A stretch of DNA of 64,000 nucleotides from Ornithodoros turicata (lineage: Eukaryota; Arthropoda; Arachnida; Ixodida; Argasidae), in the NCBI RefSeq assembly GCF_037126465.1, contig NC_088204.1, forward strand, positions 21,024,804-21,088,803, written 5' to 3'. Of the stretch, positions 24,140-33,008 are shown piece after piece. The notes under the pieces were generated by a model. It was not told the DNA's origin, did not search any database, and saw nothing but the letters and a program-made list of their open reading frames with translations. Position 1 is the first letter of the stretch. The number at the start of each line of letters is the position of its first letter. Made by a program: the position numbers and the translations under genes.

Positions 24140-24300
24140 ACAGCTTCATCAACTTGAGAAACACCTTCATGTTAAGGAATGGCTGTTTAGATAACCTGGA
24201 GATGGAAAGAAGACGTGCAATCTTTCTCAGGTCAGTGGCAGCTATCATGGCAGCGAGCAGTGTGTCTGTAGCCATGGAACAGCTACAGAATATGCTTCAG
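24140..24300 (+). CDS. candidate coding exon, unassigned
   Basis: After the acceptor-like TCTTTAG one frame stays open for 53 codons and ends exactly at CAG followed by GTATAG, a plausible donor. The peptide looks like real helical protein, including LDNLEMERRRAIFLRSVAAI and MAASSVSVAMEQLQNMLQ. Entry needs one base from an earlier exon and exit is in phase 0. I found no partner exon with matching phase, recognise no family, and the acceptor abuts a MITE. It may therefore be a gene relic or chance. Confidence 0.35.
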
Positions 24301-24367
24301 GTATAGAGCCCATTAACATGGAAGGGTGTAAAACAATAAGCAAGTGGCCAGACTCGCAATGTTAGTA

Positions 24368-24953
24368 CAGTCATCCCTCAATTTATGAATGTTTAACGTT
24401 CTCAAAAAATTATTCATAAATCAAGGGACTCGTAAATCGAGGCTTGCATTGTGCAGAAAAGCACACAAGTGCTAAGATGATAGAAAATGCATTGTGACAT
24501 AGAATTTTTATTTTTTTGGACTACCTTGTAATAGCACTCTGCACCGTCGTTTCTCATGTGTAAATTTTCCTCAGGAGAGATATTAGTAAATGCTGGGTTC
24601 ATCGTTCCTGTCCTCAAAGTACTGTATATGTGTACCCTGTAGTAGAATGCATGTGGGTCCACTTCAATCTTCAACTCTAAAGTGGCACGTGCTTGTCTGC
24701 TTGTCTATTTGTGCACCAGAAATATGTATCATACTTTGCGGCAAAACAGGTAAATCACATTTTCTTATTTTACCCCATGACAGTGACACTGGATGCTCTA
24801 TGTTTGTGCTTTGTTGACCTCTACTGGTTTGTTCTTCACCTGCTTCACACCATTCATAAATCGTGGTTGAAAAGGGCAGGGTCTTTGCAGTTCGTCCCTG
24901 AAACATGTGTCCACTGTTCGGAAATTGTCAGTTCATAAACCGAGGGTTGACTG
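24368..24953. mobile_element. pogo/Tigger-like MITE with TA target duplication
   Basis: CAGTCATCCCTCAATTTATG at the left mirrors CATAAACCGAGGGTTGACTG at the right, each flanked by TA. Length is 586 bases with no transposase. It is a different subfamily from the ones at 4552 and 21733, judged by the terminal bases. Confidence 0.8.
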
Positions 24954-25308
24954 TAATTATGTACAGGTCACCAAATTACTGTAATTAATGCCTTTCTCAG
25001 TAATTAGTTACTTCCAGGATTACTTTCAATATCACATAATTGTAACTATAACATCTTACTTTTGCAAGTAATTTGTGATGCACTTGGAGTTACTATTGGA
25101 ATTACTTTTTAGTGTGATTTGGGATTTTAATTCATTTTAAATACTGGCCTAACTAAAAAGAGGCCCTTTTGCACCATTTTACTGTGGTACCTTTAAGGCA
25201 TTTACCAACTTTCTCTAACACTTTTGCAGTGTATACTTTTCCAGCTAAACTACAAAAAATGGGCCAGTGGCCACTTCCTGATTAGAAATGAAACTGCCTA
25301 CTAGTATA

Positions 25309-27363
25309 CAGGGTGTTTTTTTTTTACTCGTTACAAAATTTTTAGTAAAAAACTAGCAGGGCAAAATAGATGCCACTTTAGCAGGTGGGTTATATGGCCA
25401 AGGACCGGCCTGTAGGACAGCATATGCAACTATAGGACGACTATTTAGCTAAAACTCATCAATTAACTTATTCATTAGACGTTTTCAGGAAAGCGAGAGA
25501 TAGCAGAATTGGAGCCAGTCATTATTCAAATCCATCGTCCTTATTAAACACCCTAAGTAGCAAATGTACCTCGAGATATAAATTGCCAAATTTCGCTAGT
25601 CCAGTGCAATTCGGTTTCGTATTTTGTTTTTAATTATAGTCGTTGTGCTGAACAGTCCCTCTACTTCGCCGCTAGACCATGTAGGACCAGAAGAAAGAAA
25701 GCATAGTCCGTTCAACCGTTTTCCTGTGGTAGGATTGTCCCGGACACAGATACGCTTCTGGGCGCTGTTTCATAAATTTTGTAAACCGGAAACGAAACTT
25801 CCAGATTTCCCTCTAGCCTCAAAATCAAAATTTCTCCCTCCAGATGGCAACACCAACCCTCTATATCTGGACGGAAATCCTCGAACTTGGCAGCACCAGG
25901 GTGTTTAATAAGGACGATGGATTTGAATAGTGACTGGTCCCAATTCTGCTATCTCGTATTTCCCAAAAGACATCTAATTAATAAGTTAATTGATTAATTT
26001 TAGCTAATTAGCCTAATTAGTTGTCCAGGAGTTGCATAGGGTGTTCTACAGGATGTTCGCCCGGCCTTATAACCAGGGTGTCGAACCGCAAAAAATACGG
26101 GTACGGTTCGGGTTCGCGTTGTTTTGATTTCGTTCCGGTTCGGTTCCGGTTCGGCCACGCCAAGAATCGAACCGGTTCGCAAACCGGTTCGCAGCCCCGA
26201 ACCGGTTCGCGAACCGGTTCAACGCTTCCGTTTTATATGTTCCATAAAACATGCTTTTATCAGGACATGCGTGGCTAATAGCTTACTGCTGTCGTCTGCA
26301 TTGACGTCTCTAGCGGTGAGGTAGCCCTTTAGCGAGAGAAATGAGGAATGGGTGAACGCTTATTGCAAATAGAGTCCACGCTGTTGAAGCGGTGTAGTCC
26401 TGTTACTTTCTGTTCCCAAAATCTTTTTTTTCACACGCACAGTGCCAGCAAGACACACTTAAAGGAAGCCTAATAAGATGGACAGCGTAACATAGACGAC
26501 AGTACTAGCCGGCACACTGCCTTCGCAACGTAAATCGATCTGAAACCGTACTGAAGCATGTCGAAAATAAGCCTGCCAGCCTTACTCTGTCCGAGCTCAC
26601 AGCAGTGTACTAGTTAATCCACAACACAAAGGCAATGCGTCACGACACAACTGCACTACCAATAAGCAGAACCACATTTACTTTTCAAGCCACGACCAAT
26701 CAAACAGGCACCGTTCTGCGTACGCTCCTTCTCCACTTCTCATGTTTCTGACTTGTTTAATTTGTACTGCTCACGTGTAAAGGGAAATCTTGGGCGCTTA
26801 TTTGATCGCATATTCGTCCTGTAGAGCTACATAACTGGCCTACTCCATTCTTGTTTCATTCGTCCGCGTGGCACCTCGTCTCTGAAGAGTAGATGCCGCA
26901 CCGCGTGCGTGGGGCGCTAGCCGCGGCGCTCACAAGGACAACTGCGCTTCAACATGTTAAAAAGACGCTGAAAGTATACTTACTATACGTCGTCGTCTCA
27001 CTGCTAGGTGAAAATTTCTGAAATCCATGATATAGGCGCGTGATGATGATACCAACGTGTCTTCGTTCGGGGATAGAGAGGAACTCTTATGCTGACTTCT
27101 TTTATGTCCGAACCGTTTAGTTGCGAACCGGTTACCGCTATTATTTTTTACGGTTCTGCTCCGGTTCGGGTTCAACAGTGTCATGAAAATTTCGGTTCGG
27201 GTTCGGGTTCGGTTCCGGCAAAAATAACGGTTCGGGTACGGTTTTCGGTTCGGGTTCGGGTTCGGTTCGACACCCTGCTTATAACCCACCTGCGAAAACG
27301 GCATCTATTCTGCTCTGCTAGTCTTTTTATAAAAATTCTGTAACAAATAAAAAAAAAAACCTG
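25309..27363. mobile_element. CAGGGTGT palindromic TIR element hosting a hAT-like insert
   Basis: The ends are CAGGGTGTTTTTTTTTTACT and the inverse ending in AAAAAAAAAAACCTG, each next to TA. The arms are inverted copies for at least 280 bases (for example TTTAGCAGGTGGGTTATA against TATAACCCACCTGCGAAAAC). A 1204-bp hAT-like element at 26074 splits the right arm. Without it the element is about 0.84 kb, close in size to the 826-bp CAGGGTGT element at 45463, and probably of mariner type. Confidence 0.75.
26074..27277. mobile_element. hAT-like MITE 2 (GGTTCG-type arms)
   Basis: The ends CAGGGTGTCGAACCG and CGGTTCGACACCCTG are perfect inverses and are bracketed by the 8-base direct repeat CTTATAAC (26066-26073 and 27278-27285). 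Both inner ends are arrays of GGTTCGGGTTCGG and CCGGTTCGCGAACC units. The centre, about 26230-27100, is unique and has no transposase. An 8-bp duplication with short inverted ends is hAT-type. It is inserted in the CAGGGTGT element that flanks it. Confidence 0.9.
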
Positions 27364-27465
27364 TATAAGTGAACCGGGCAGTGTATAAGGTCACCACAAC
27401 ACTAGGCAGAGGTAAAAACGTGGTGACAACTGTAATAGTATTCATGTCATGTAATGATGGCTTGC
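27364..27465. other. start of the long sixth PKC intron
   Basis: Minus-strand sequence after the C1B exon. No kinase-domain motif (glycine loop, HRD/YRDLK, DFG) is visible from here down to base 1. Confidence 0.5.
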
Positions 27466-27593
27466 CTTCCTCTTGGTGAGCTTGTCTACGGAGGTGCCCA
27501 GGTCTCCAAGAATTGCTGCCATCTGCTTCAGGTTGATGCCACAGCTGTTGGCAACATTTTTCTGACACCGCTTGTGAATGTTCACATTGCATA
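27466..27593 (-). CDS. PKC exon 7: end of C1B and hinge start
   Basis: Acceptor CTCGACAG, then [18 protein letters not shown], completing C1B, then [17 protein letters not shown] and a basic LTKRK. The frame would hit a stop nine codons later, and no GT donor lies between the conserved hinge and that stop. The likely donor is GCAAGC after GGAAG, a second GC-type donor. Exit is phase 0. Alternatively GTAGAC, 27 bases earlier, is used and the hinge is shortened. Confidence 0.88.
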
Positions 27594-30500
27594 CTGTCGA
27601 GAGCATAATGCAGGTTTCAGGTAGCGCCACTCGTATGGTTATAAGTCAGCAACATTGGGACTCAAATCCTATTTTTGTGGGAGTACTGGTGATTTTTAAA
27701 ACTATTTGGTTTTCATGCAAGTTCCTTCAAACATATATTTCATAATGCAGTGCCCTTGCTTGTTTTTGCAAACATATGCACAGGAATGATGCAAGCATGT
27801 GATGATATGAACTAATAGTCCTCCATTGCATGGAATTAGCTGCATGACCCGCTCAAGCCTGACTCTAAGAAACATGTTTGTCGGCCCGGGCCCGGCCCGG
27901 AGCACACGGCCAATACAAGCCCGGCCCAGCCCATGGGCTGGGGGCCCATGCAGGGCTCTATAACAAGCTACCAACTTGTTAGGCAAGTTTGACAGTCCTA
28001 TTGTATGGTGTTGATAATTTGAGGGTGACTAATGAATACTGCATCGATGGAATGCCTTTCTAGCAGAATTAAATTGAAACATTAATACAATAACCATAAG
28101 TTTCCCTTCCCATCCCTTTCCTTCACATAAGCCCAAACAGTCCTCAAGCTTCCAAACCCGCCAGAACTGTGGGAGGTCGGGCTTACCGTCACAGTGTAGG
28201 CCTTGTCTGAGCAGACCGTAGAGCAAAGAACCGCAGTGGTCACAAAATGTCGGCCGTTTGTAGCTGTGCACCACAAAACAGTGTGGTACACTGATGTTGA
28301 AGCGACTGCCTGCAGCAAACTGCGGTTCAAGAGCAAAGAAAAAAAACATTCGTCATAAGGACAACCGTAATCATCATCTTAGACGAGCGTGCTCAAATAA
28401 ACAGAAAGTGTACGCTTTACTTTGACTACGTTATGTGATTTGCTAAACATGTGCCTTCAGATATTGTTTATTGCGCACTGCATACCAGCATCGTCATCAC
28501 CAATGCTGACTCTAGGAAATGTGTGCCATGCAACGTGCGTGCAAAGAAATGCCAAAATCGCCAAGCACGTTACATGTTTATTACGAAACAGTCTTGGGTG
28601 GTAATAAAGTTATAAGTGACTTGTAACGTAGTGTAACTTCAACTAAGTTACTCAGGTATTGCAATATTTTCACGTGTTGGTTTTCTAGCATGTTTTTGTC
28701 GAGGCTTCAACTGCCCTGCAGCTTTTCCACAACCAGGAATTCTCCCCAGTTTGTCATTTCATATGCAGCCAGGGTGGCCTTAGATATCCCATAACACGTG
28801 CCAAGCGACACACTACAGATTCTGTCACTGTCGTGGGTGCAGCTGCCCGATCCATTTGCAAGGTGGCAGCAGCTGGCGACAAAACTACATTTGCGAGAGA
28901 AATATGCATACTTTTCAATTGATTACGCGGCATGTCAGACTCAAACATCATATAATTTTGATTGAGCTGCTGCATGAAAGTAAAGAGAGAGAGAAATTTA
29001 CACTACTGTAATTGTATCGTGCTATATGTATCTGTGGTGGCACTGCAGTTGTATCCGTTACCACGGGTTACCGCATAACGTGCGATAATTTGGTCACATG
29101 CGGTAACAATAGATAAGAACTGCTGCTTCCTACCTACACGTTCAAAATTTCATTTCAATAAAGTTGACTTGTAATCCACATTTATATCCTTTATCATTCA
29201 CTTCTGTTACATACTTTCAAATCTAGCAGATCTGGGCACACACCGGGCAATGCTCTCTGGCGACACGCGGTAAATATCTATGGAGAGTAGATGAAAGATT
29301 TTGAAGCCGCGACAGTGTTACTTGTCTCTCGAGTAGTGGCGCCGCCATCGAATTTGTCACTTGTAGTGTGTTATGGGCTCTGGCCTTTGCTCCCACCATG
29401 CTGTTATTTACCATGAAAAATACTGTGTTTTGAACATGGTTTAACTCAGTCCAAGTGCAAAAGAAAGGTTTTGAAAGCCACCTTTATTCAGCTTTTTTTT
29501 ATCCGAGAAGGTAACTGCAAAGGAACTACAAGTTATGCTACCGTGGTAACTGCTGCTGTAACTAGTCACTATTCAAAAAGAGTAAATGTAACTTAGTTAC
29601 TATTTTTGCAGGCTAACTCTAACTCTAACCTAGTTTACTTCTTTCGAGTGACTTACCCACGACCATTACACGCATGTATGACACACTGCTCTAACACATT
29701 CTTGGAGAATACGCATGTTGCAAACGAGGCCTACCTCACTGTTGTCCCTCATTCTTGGACACCTGGTCACGACATATTCGTGGCAGCGCTTATGGACAGC
29801 GCAGGCACAGACTGTAAGGGACATAATATGTGAGTTACTGACGCCCTTCAAGAGAAGGACACCTGTCCTGAAGACGTCCACTGACACATGACAACAGAGA
29901 ATCTCTTTTGGGTACCTTTCAGACAGGTACTCAAAAGGAGTGATTCGTCGCTGCCATAGCGGCCGACTTAGGCTTGGTTTCAACAACGCGAGATAACACT
30001 AGAACCTAGATCAGACGTCCCTCAACTTCGTGTTCATCGTGGGTTGATGGGGTTGATGGCTAACATCAAGTTTAGGGAAGTCTAATCTCGGGTCAAGTGT
30101 TAACTCACCTTGCTTGTACTGGCCCTATAGATTGTTGAAGAAAGCTTTGCAACTTGCCTTTGCATTGATATCCTTGCTTTCCAAAGCCCCTATGTGAAAA
30201 AAGGCAATGCAAAGAAATGCGTAAATGAAAGGCCTACATTTATCATGCAGCTCAAATTTAAAAGACAAACGGCGCAGTGTGATACGGCTATCTCACCAGA
30301 TGAACTCTCTGCAGTGGGAACAGAAAGTAGGCTGGCGGAGAACAGTGGCCATGAACTTGTGCCCGTTGACCTGATGCACACGTAGCCGCGCGTTTCGCAT
30401 GTTGAGGACCGGACTTTGTGGGAATTCCTGCAGGTTCTCCGCTGACATGCCAGCATGTAACGCAAACATCAGTCACGGAGGATCTCAAAGGAACTAATGC

Positions 30501-31368
30501 AACAGGGTTGACTGTACTATCAAAGTTCCCCAGCAGATACGATATAATCTGATAATAATGGCTCATCAAAATACACACACTCTACCTGGTTGTAACTCAA
30601 TGACGACGTGCACTTTTCCAGCAGGCTCCAAGTCGATCTGTCGGCAGAAATAAGAAATATTTTCTATACAGGTATCTAAACAGCTTAGGAACCTGCAAAT
30701 TGTGCAGAGACAAAAGATTGGTGTCGATATGAATAAGACACTGGATGTGACAGATGATGTTGTAAGGCTAGGTAATGCAATGACTCGCAAAAATAACACA
30801 GCAACGACAGCGCAACCGGGGCCGTTCGAAGTCTATTGCCACAGGTGTGTGTTTGGGGGGGGAGGGGGGGGGGGTTCCGGTTCGGAGGGTTTGCACACTT
30901 AGAACTTTTGGACTGGGTCTCACCTATGTTTCTCTACATTTTCGCTGATGACCAACTCACCCAAATATCGCTCTCATTGCTGCCATGTTCTTTGTCCGAC
31001 TTTGATAGCTCGTCGAACGATACGATGCGATTGGCGACAAAGTCATCCGATGGAATAGCTGCGTGAAACACAGTTATTCCCAGGTTTTGGGCGTTGTGAA
31101 CCTCGACCGTGAAGTATGCATTCCAGACGGGTTTGAATGTCCGCTGTGCCGTGGTGGATCGACCAATCAGAATGTCATCAATACTGATGGTAACGTAGGG
31201 GTCTATGAGTATCTCATGAGGCGTCCAGCAAGCTAAGTTGACGTGCATGGTGGTTATATCCGTCGGTTTGAGGTCTGCGGCTTCGCACACTTTCAGTCTC
31301 ACTGTTCCGGTGAAGCCCGGCGCATTTTCACTTGCAGAGGTTCCGACGTCTCGGGATCCACCCGCCAT
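27466..31368 (-). CDS. novel protein kinase C, epsilon/eta type, regulatory half (seven exons)
   Basis: Novel PKCs are Ser/Thr kinases activated at membranes by diacylglycerol without calcium. The spliced frame gives a C2-like domain (about residues 18-135), then C1A and C1B zinc fingers, then a linker. All zinc ligands of both C1 domains are present with normal spacing (His-x12-Cys-x2-Cys-x13-Cys-x2-Cys-x4-His-x2-Cys-x7-Cys). The order C2-C1A-C1B and peptides [13 protein letters not shown] and [18 protein letters not shown] match the epsilon/eta subgroup, as in fly Pkc98E and worm pkc-1. Every junction keeps phase. The kinase domain is not visible: it must follow an intron of more than 27 kb or be lost. 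Introns after exons 4 and 7 appear to use GC donors. The exact orthologue name is not certain. Confidence 0.92.
27720..27960 (-). mobile_element. partial hAT-like MITE in a PKC intron
   Basis: The right end reads GCAGGGCTCTA, the inverse of the TAGAGCCCTGC ends of the other two elements. The adjacent bases are GGGCCC/GGCCCGG runs and then unique sequence that matches 32085-32190 of the element at 31886 in inverse orientation, for example GCAGCTAATTCC and ATTAGTTCATATCATCA. The other end is missing, so this is a truncated relative. Confidence 0.75.
28187..28319 (-). CDS. PKC exon 6: linker and most of C1B
   Basis: Acceptor GAACCGCAG, then [20 protein letters not shown], then [18 protein letters not shown]. 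Position 22 of C1B, next to the diacylglycerol site, is Tyr; most novel PKCs have Trp there. 133 bases, donor GTAAGC. Confidence 0.92.
28600..29660. repeat. GTAACT-rich flanks in a PKC intron
   Basis: Both ends of this intronic interval (28600-28660 and 29575-29660) are packed with GTAACT, AGTTACT and related words in both orientations. Comparable clusters lie at 21425-21520 and 24955-25120. This could be another element type with simple-motif arms, but no inverted ends or target duplication could be fixed. Confidence 0.35.
29735..29811 (-). CDS. PKC exon 5: end of C1A
   Basis: Acceptor CCCTTACAG, then [17 protein letters not shown], which supplies the remaining zinc ligands of C1A, then PRMRDNSE. 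77 bases, donor GTAGGC, phase 0. Confidence 0.92.
30158..30189 (-). CDS. PKC exon 4: 32-base microexon of C1A
   Basis: Acceptor TTTTCACATAG is followed by coding for [10 protein letters not shown]. It joins the Trp codon of exon 3 to the Val codon of exon 5 with correct phase at both ends. The donor reads GCAAGT after AAAG, a textbook GC-type donor. Without this exon C1A would lack its third zinc cysteine and the frame would break, so the call is strong despite the size. Confidence 0.88.
30297..30441 (-). CDS. PKC exon 3: pseudosubstrate region and start of C1A
   Basis: Acceptor CATGTCAG, then [19 protein letters not shown], then [20 protein letters not shown] and the first Cys pair of C1A. 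The pseudosubstrate position reads [11 protein letters not shown], with fewer basic residues than usual in the family. 145 bases, ends within the Trp codon before donor GTGAGA. Confidence 0.92.
30586..30637 (-). CDS. PKC exon 2: end of C2
   Basis: After acceptor CCGACAG the frame [17 protein letters not shown] continues directly from the Trp that ends exon 1, giving the conserved W-IDLEP join of the subgroup. 52 bases, donor GTAGAG, leaves one base in the codon. Confidence 0.92.
30961..31368 (-). CDS. PKC exon 1: start codon and C2 domain
   Basis: The ATG at 31368 sits in a good context (A at -3, G at +4) and opens [19 protein letters not shown]. The C2 fold follows: [15 protein letters not shown], then [24 protein letters not shown] and [15 protein letters not shown]. 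The exon ends at ESDIW, with donor GTGAGT, in phase 0. It is 136 codons long. Calcium-independent C2 domains of novel PKCs lack some of the aspartates of classical ones, which is consistent here. Confidence 0.93.
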
Positions 31369-31740
31369 GATTGTTGCAGTCTCGCTGATCGCGGCCCACT
31401 TAATGGATTATACGCATCAGCATCAGTCTGAGAAGGTCACGTGGTGATGTGTTTACATGCGAAGTATTCAAGCATGGAGGAGACACGGAGAGAAGGAAAA
31501 AGGAAGTATGGTAAAGGAAGTGTCCGCTTCTGAAGAGATCCAGCGTTGCCATCCGCGTTTGGTGTGCGCCGCCGGCACTTGTCAATTTTTGCTTACTCCT
31601 GCCGTCACTTGGCAATAATTAGGGTCTAACCTTTTCAGGTTAAACCCGCATCCTCCCCGGATTTTGATCACTTATCACGTTGTGTCACGTATGATGTGCA
31701 CCATAAGTCGCTGTGTGAAGCATAGTTGATGTTACAACAT

Positions 31741-31877
31741 GTACAAGGGGCGTTCATGTAAGAGTCGGAGGGAGGCTTACTATTCCGCTACATATTCTCC
31801 ACCCAACGCCATGCACTTCTGCCACCGATAAATGAGCCGGCGGAGGCTATTGTTGTAGAACTCTTCGTTATGCGGGT
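31741..31877 (-). pseudogene. mariner transposase C-terminal scrap
   Basis: The minus-strand frame gives STDPHNEEFYNNSLRRLIYR, then WQKCMALGGEYVAE and a stop at 31780-31782. The final Arg-Trp-x-Lys-Cys and Gly-Gly-x-Tyr-Val-x block is characteristic of mariner-family transposase C-termini. About 40 bases beyond the stop a candidate terminal sequence begins TACAAGGGGCGTTCATG. The rest of the gene is gone, and the hAT-like element at 31886 was inserted just upstream. Confidence 0.7.
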
Positions 31878-31885
31878 CTGTGGAT

Positions 31886-32752
31886 GAGAGCCCTGCACGG
31901 GCACGGGCCCCCGACCCGGCCCGCGGGCCGGGCCGGGCTTGTTATTGGCTGTGTGCTCCGGGCCGAGCCCGGGCCGACAAAATACGCCAGCACCGCGGGC
32001 CGTGCCCGGGCCGTTAAAATACGCCACCACCGCGGGCCGGGCCCAGGCCGACAAATATGTTCCCGAGAGTCAGGCCCGGCCGGGTCACGCAGCTAATTCC
32101 CCACAATGGAGATGCATTAGTTCATATCATCATGCGCTTGTGTCATTCCTGTGCATATTTTGCAAAGACAAGCAAAGGATAATGCATTATGCATGATTCG
32201 ACCCTCTAGAACATTCTCCAAGCCACTTTACATTGCTCCTCACTCCTCACATATTTCAACAATCACTTGGCAAAGCTTGGTGAGAGGGGTAGGGACTGGG
32301 AGAAGGAGTTTGTCGACAGCATGCTCGACCTCCGCAAAATCTTGACAGTGTAACGATAACGCCCATGCCCGCGTGCGTTCCGGATTTAATTTGGTCTCGT
32401 GCGGTTACGGTGTTAAACCGCCATCACTTGTATGTTTGTCTTCTCTCCTTATAAATTTACTTATAGATTTGTTTGATAATCGCCAGAAACGCTACGTCGC
32501 GGCTGGAAATACTAGGCCGGGATCTACTCGCCGGGTCACCGGGCCGGGCTCTATTTGCTTAGACGCCGGGCCGGGCTCTAGTCACTGGGTCACCGGGCCG
32601 GGCCGGGCTCTATTTGCTTAGACGCCGGGCCGGGCTCTAGTCACTGGGTCACCAGGCCGGGCCGCATAAAAATATGAAGGGCCGGGCCGGGCCATTTTTC
32701 GATGCGCCCGGGCCGGGTCGGGCCCGGAAAAGTCGGCCCGTGCAGGGCTCTA
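31886..32752. mobile_element. hAT-like MITE 3 (GGGCC-type arms)
   Basis: The ends are GAGAGCCCTGCACGGGC (first base mutated from T) and GCCCGTGCAGGGCTCTA. They are bracketed by the identical 8-base repeat CTGTGGAT (31878-31885 and 32753-32760). Both inner ends are dense arrays of GGGCCGGGCCC-like units, giving very high local GC. The centre is AT-richer and unique, with no transposase. The terminal 13 bases match MITE 1 at 11358, while the arrays are quite different. It lies next to a mariner scrap. Confidence 0.92.
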
Positions 32753-32774
32753 CTGTGGATCATACGGGCCGGCG

Positions 32775-33004
32775 AACACTATACACCATAGGCTCCGACT
32801 GCGGCGGGGGTCCCTTGCCCCCCCCCCCCCACCCCGGAACATGAACTAGGGGGGGCGCCGCCTCCCCCGGGAAGTCCAGCTAAGAGACTGACACCAACAT
32901 TTGGGGCTCGGGGCGCCCGGGTCAAAAGAGCGAAGAGGCACCAACCCCAAAAATGCATCTTGCAATTTGTAAAATATGTATCCGCCCACCATACTCATGA
33001 TCAC
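32775..33004 (+). repeat. left half of a split dispersed repeat
   Basis: Matches 43022-43230 closely: GGAACATGAACTAGGGGG, GAAGTCCAGCTAAGAGACTG, AAAAGAGCGAAGAGGCACCA and TATGTATCCGCCCACCATAC. Its continuation is found 3.3 kb away at 36284, after the long inverted-repeat element. Confidence 0.75.
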
Positions 33005-33008
33005 AGTA

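Noticed and set aside
26021..26278. Open frames with Gly-Ser-Arg and Asn-Pro-Asn-Arg repeats (also near 26957-27304)
   Set aside because: Produced by the GGTTCG arrays of the second hAT-like MITE.
28029..28349. Continuous 106-codon minus-strand frame
   Set aside because: Only its central 44 codons are PKC exon 6; the rest is intron read through the acceptor and donor.
31788..32054. Gly/Pro/Ala-rich open frames over 31788-32096
   Set aside because: Produced by the GGGCC arrays of the third hAT-like MITE; the only real coding trace here is the mariner scrap in another frame.
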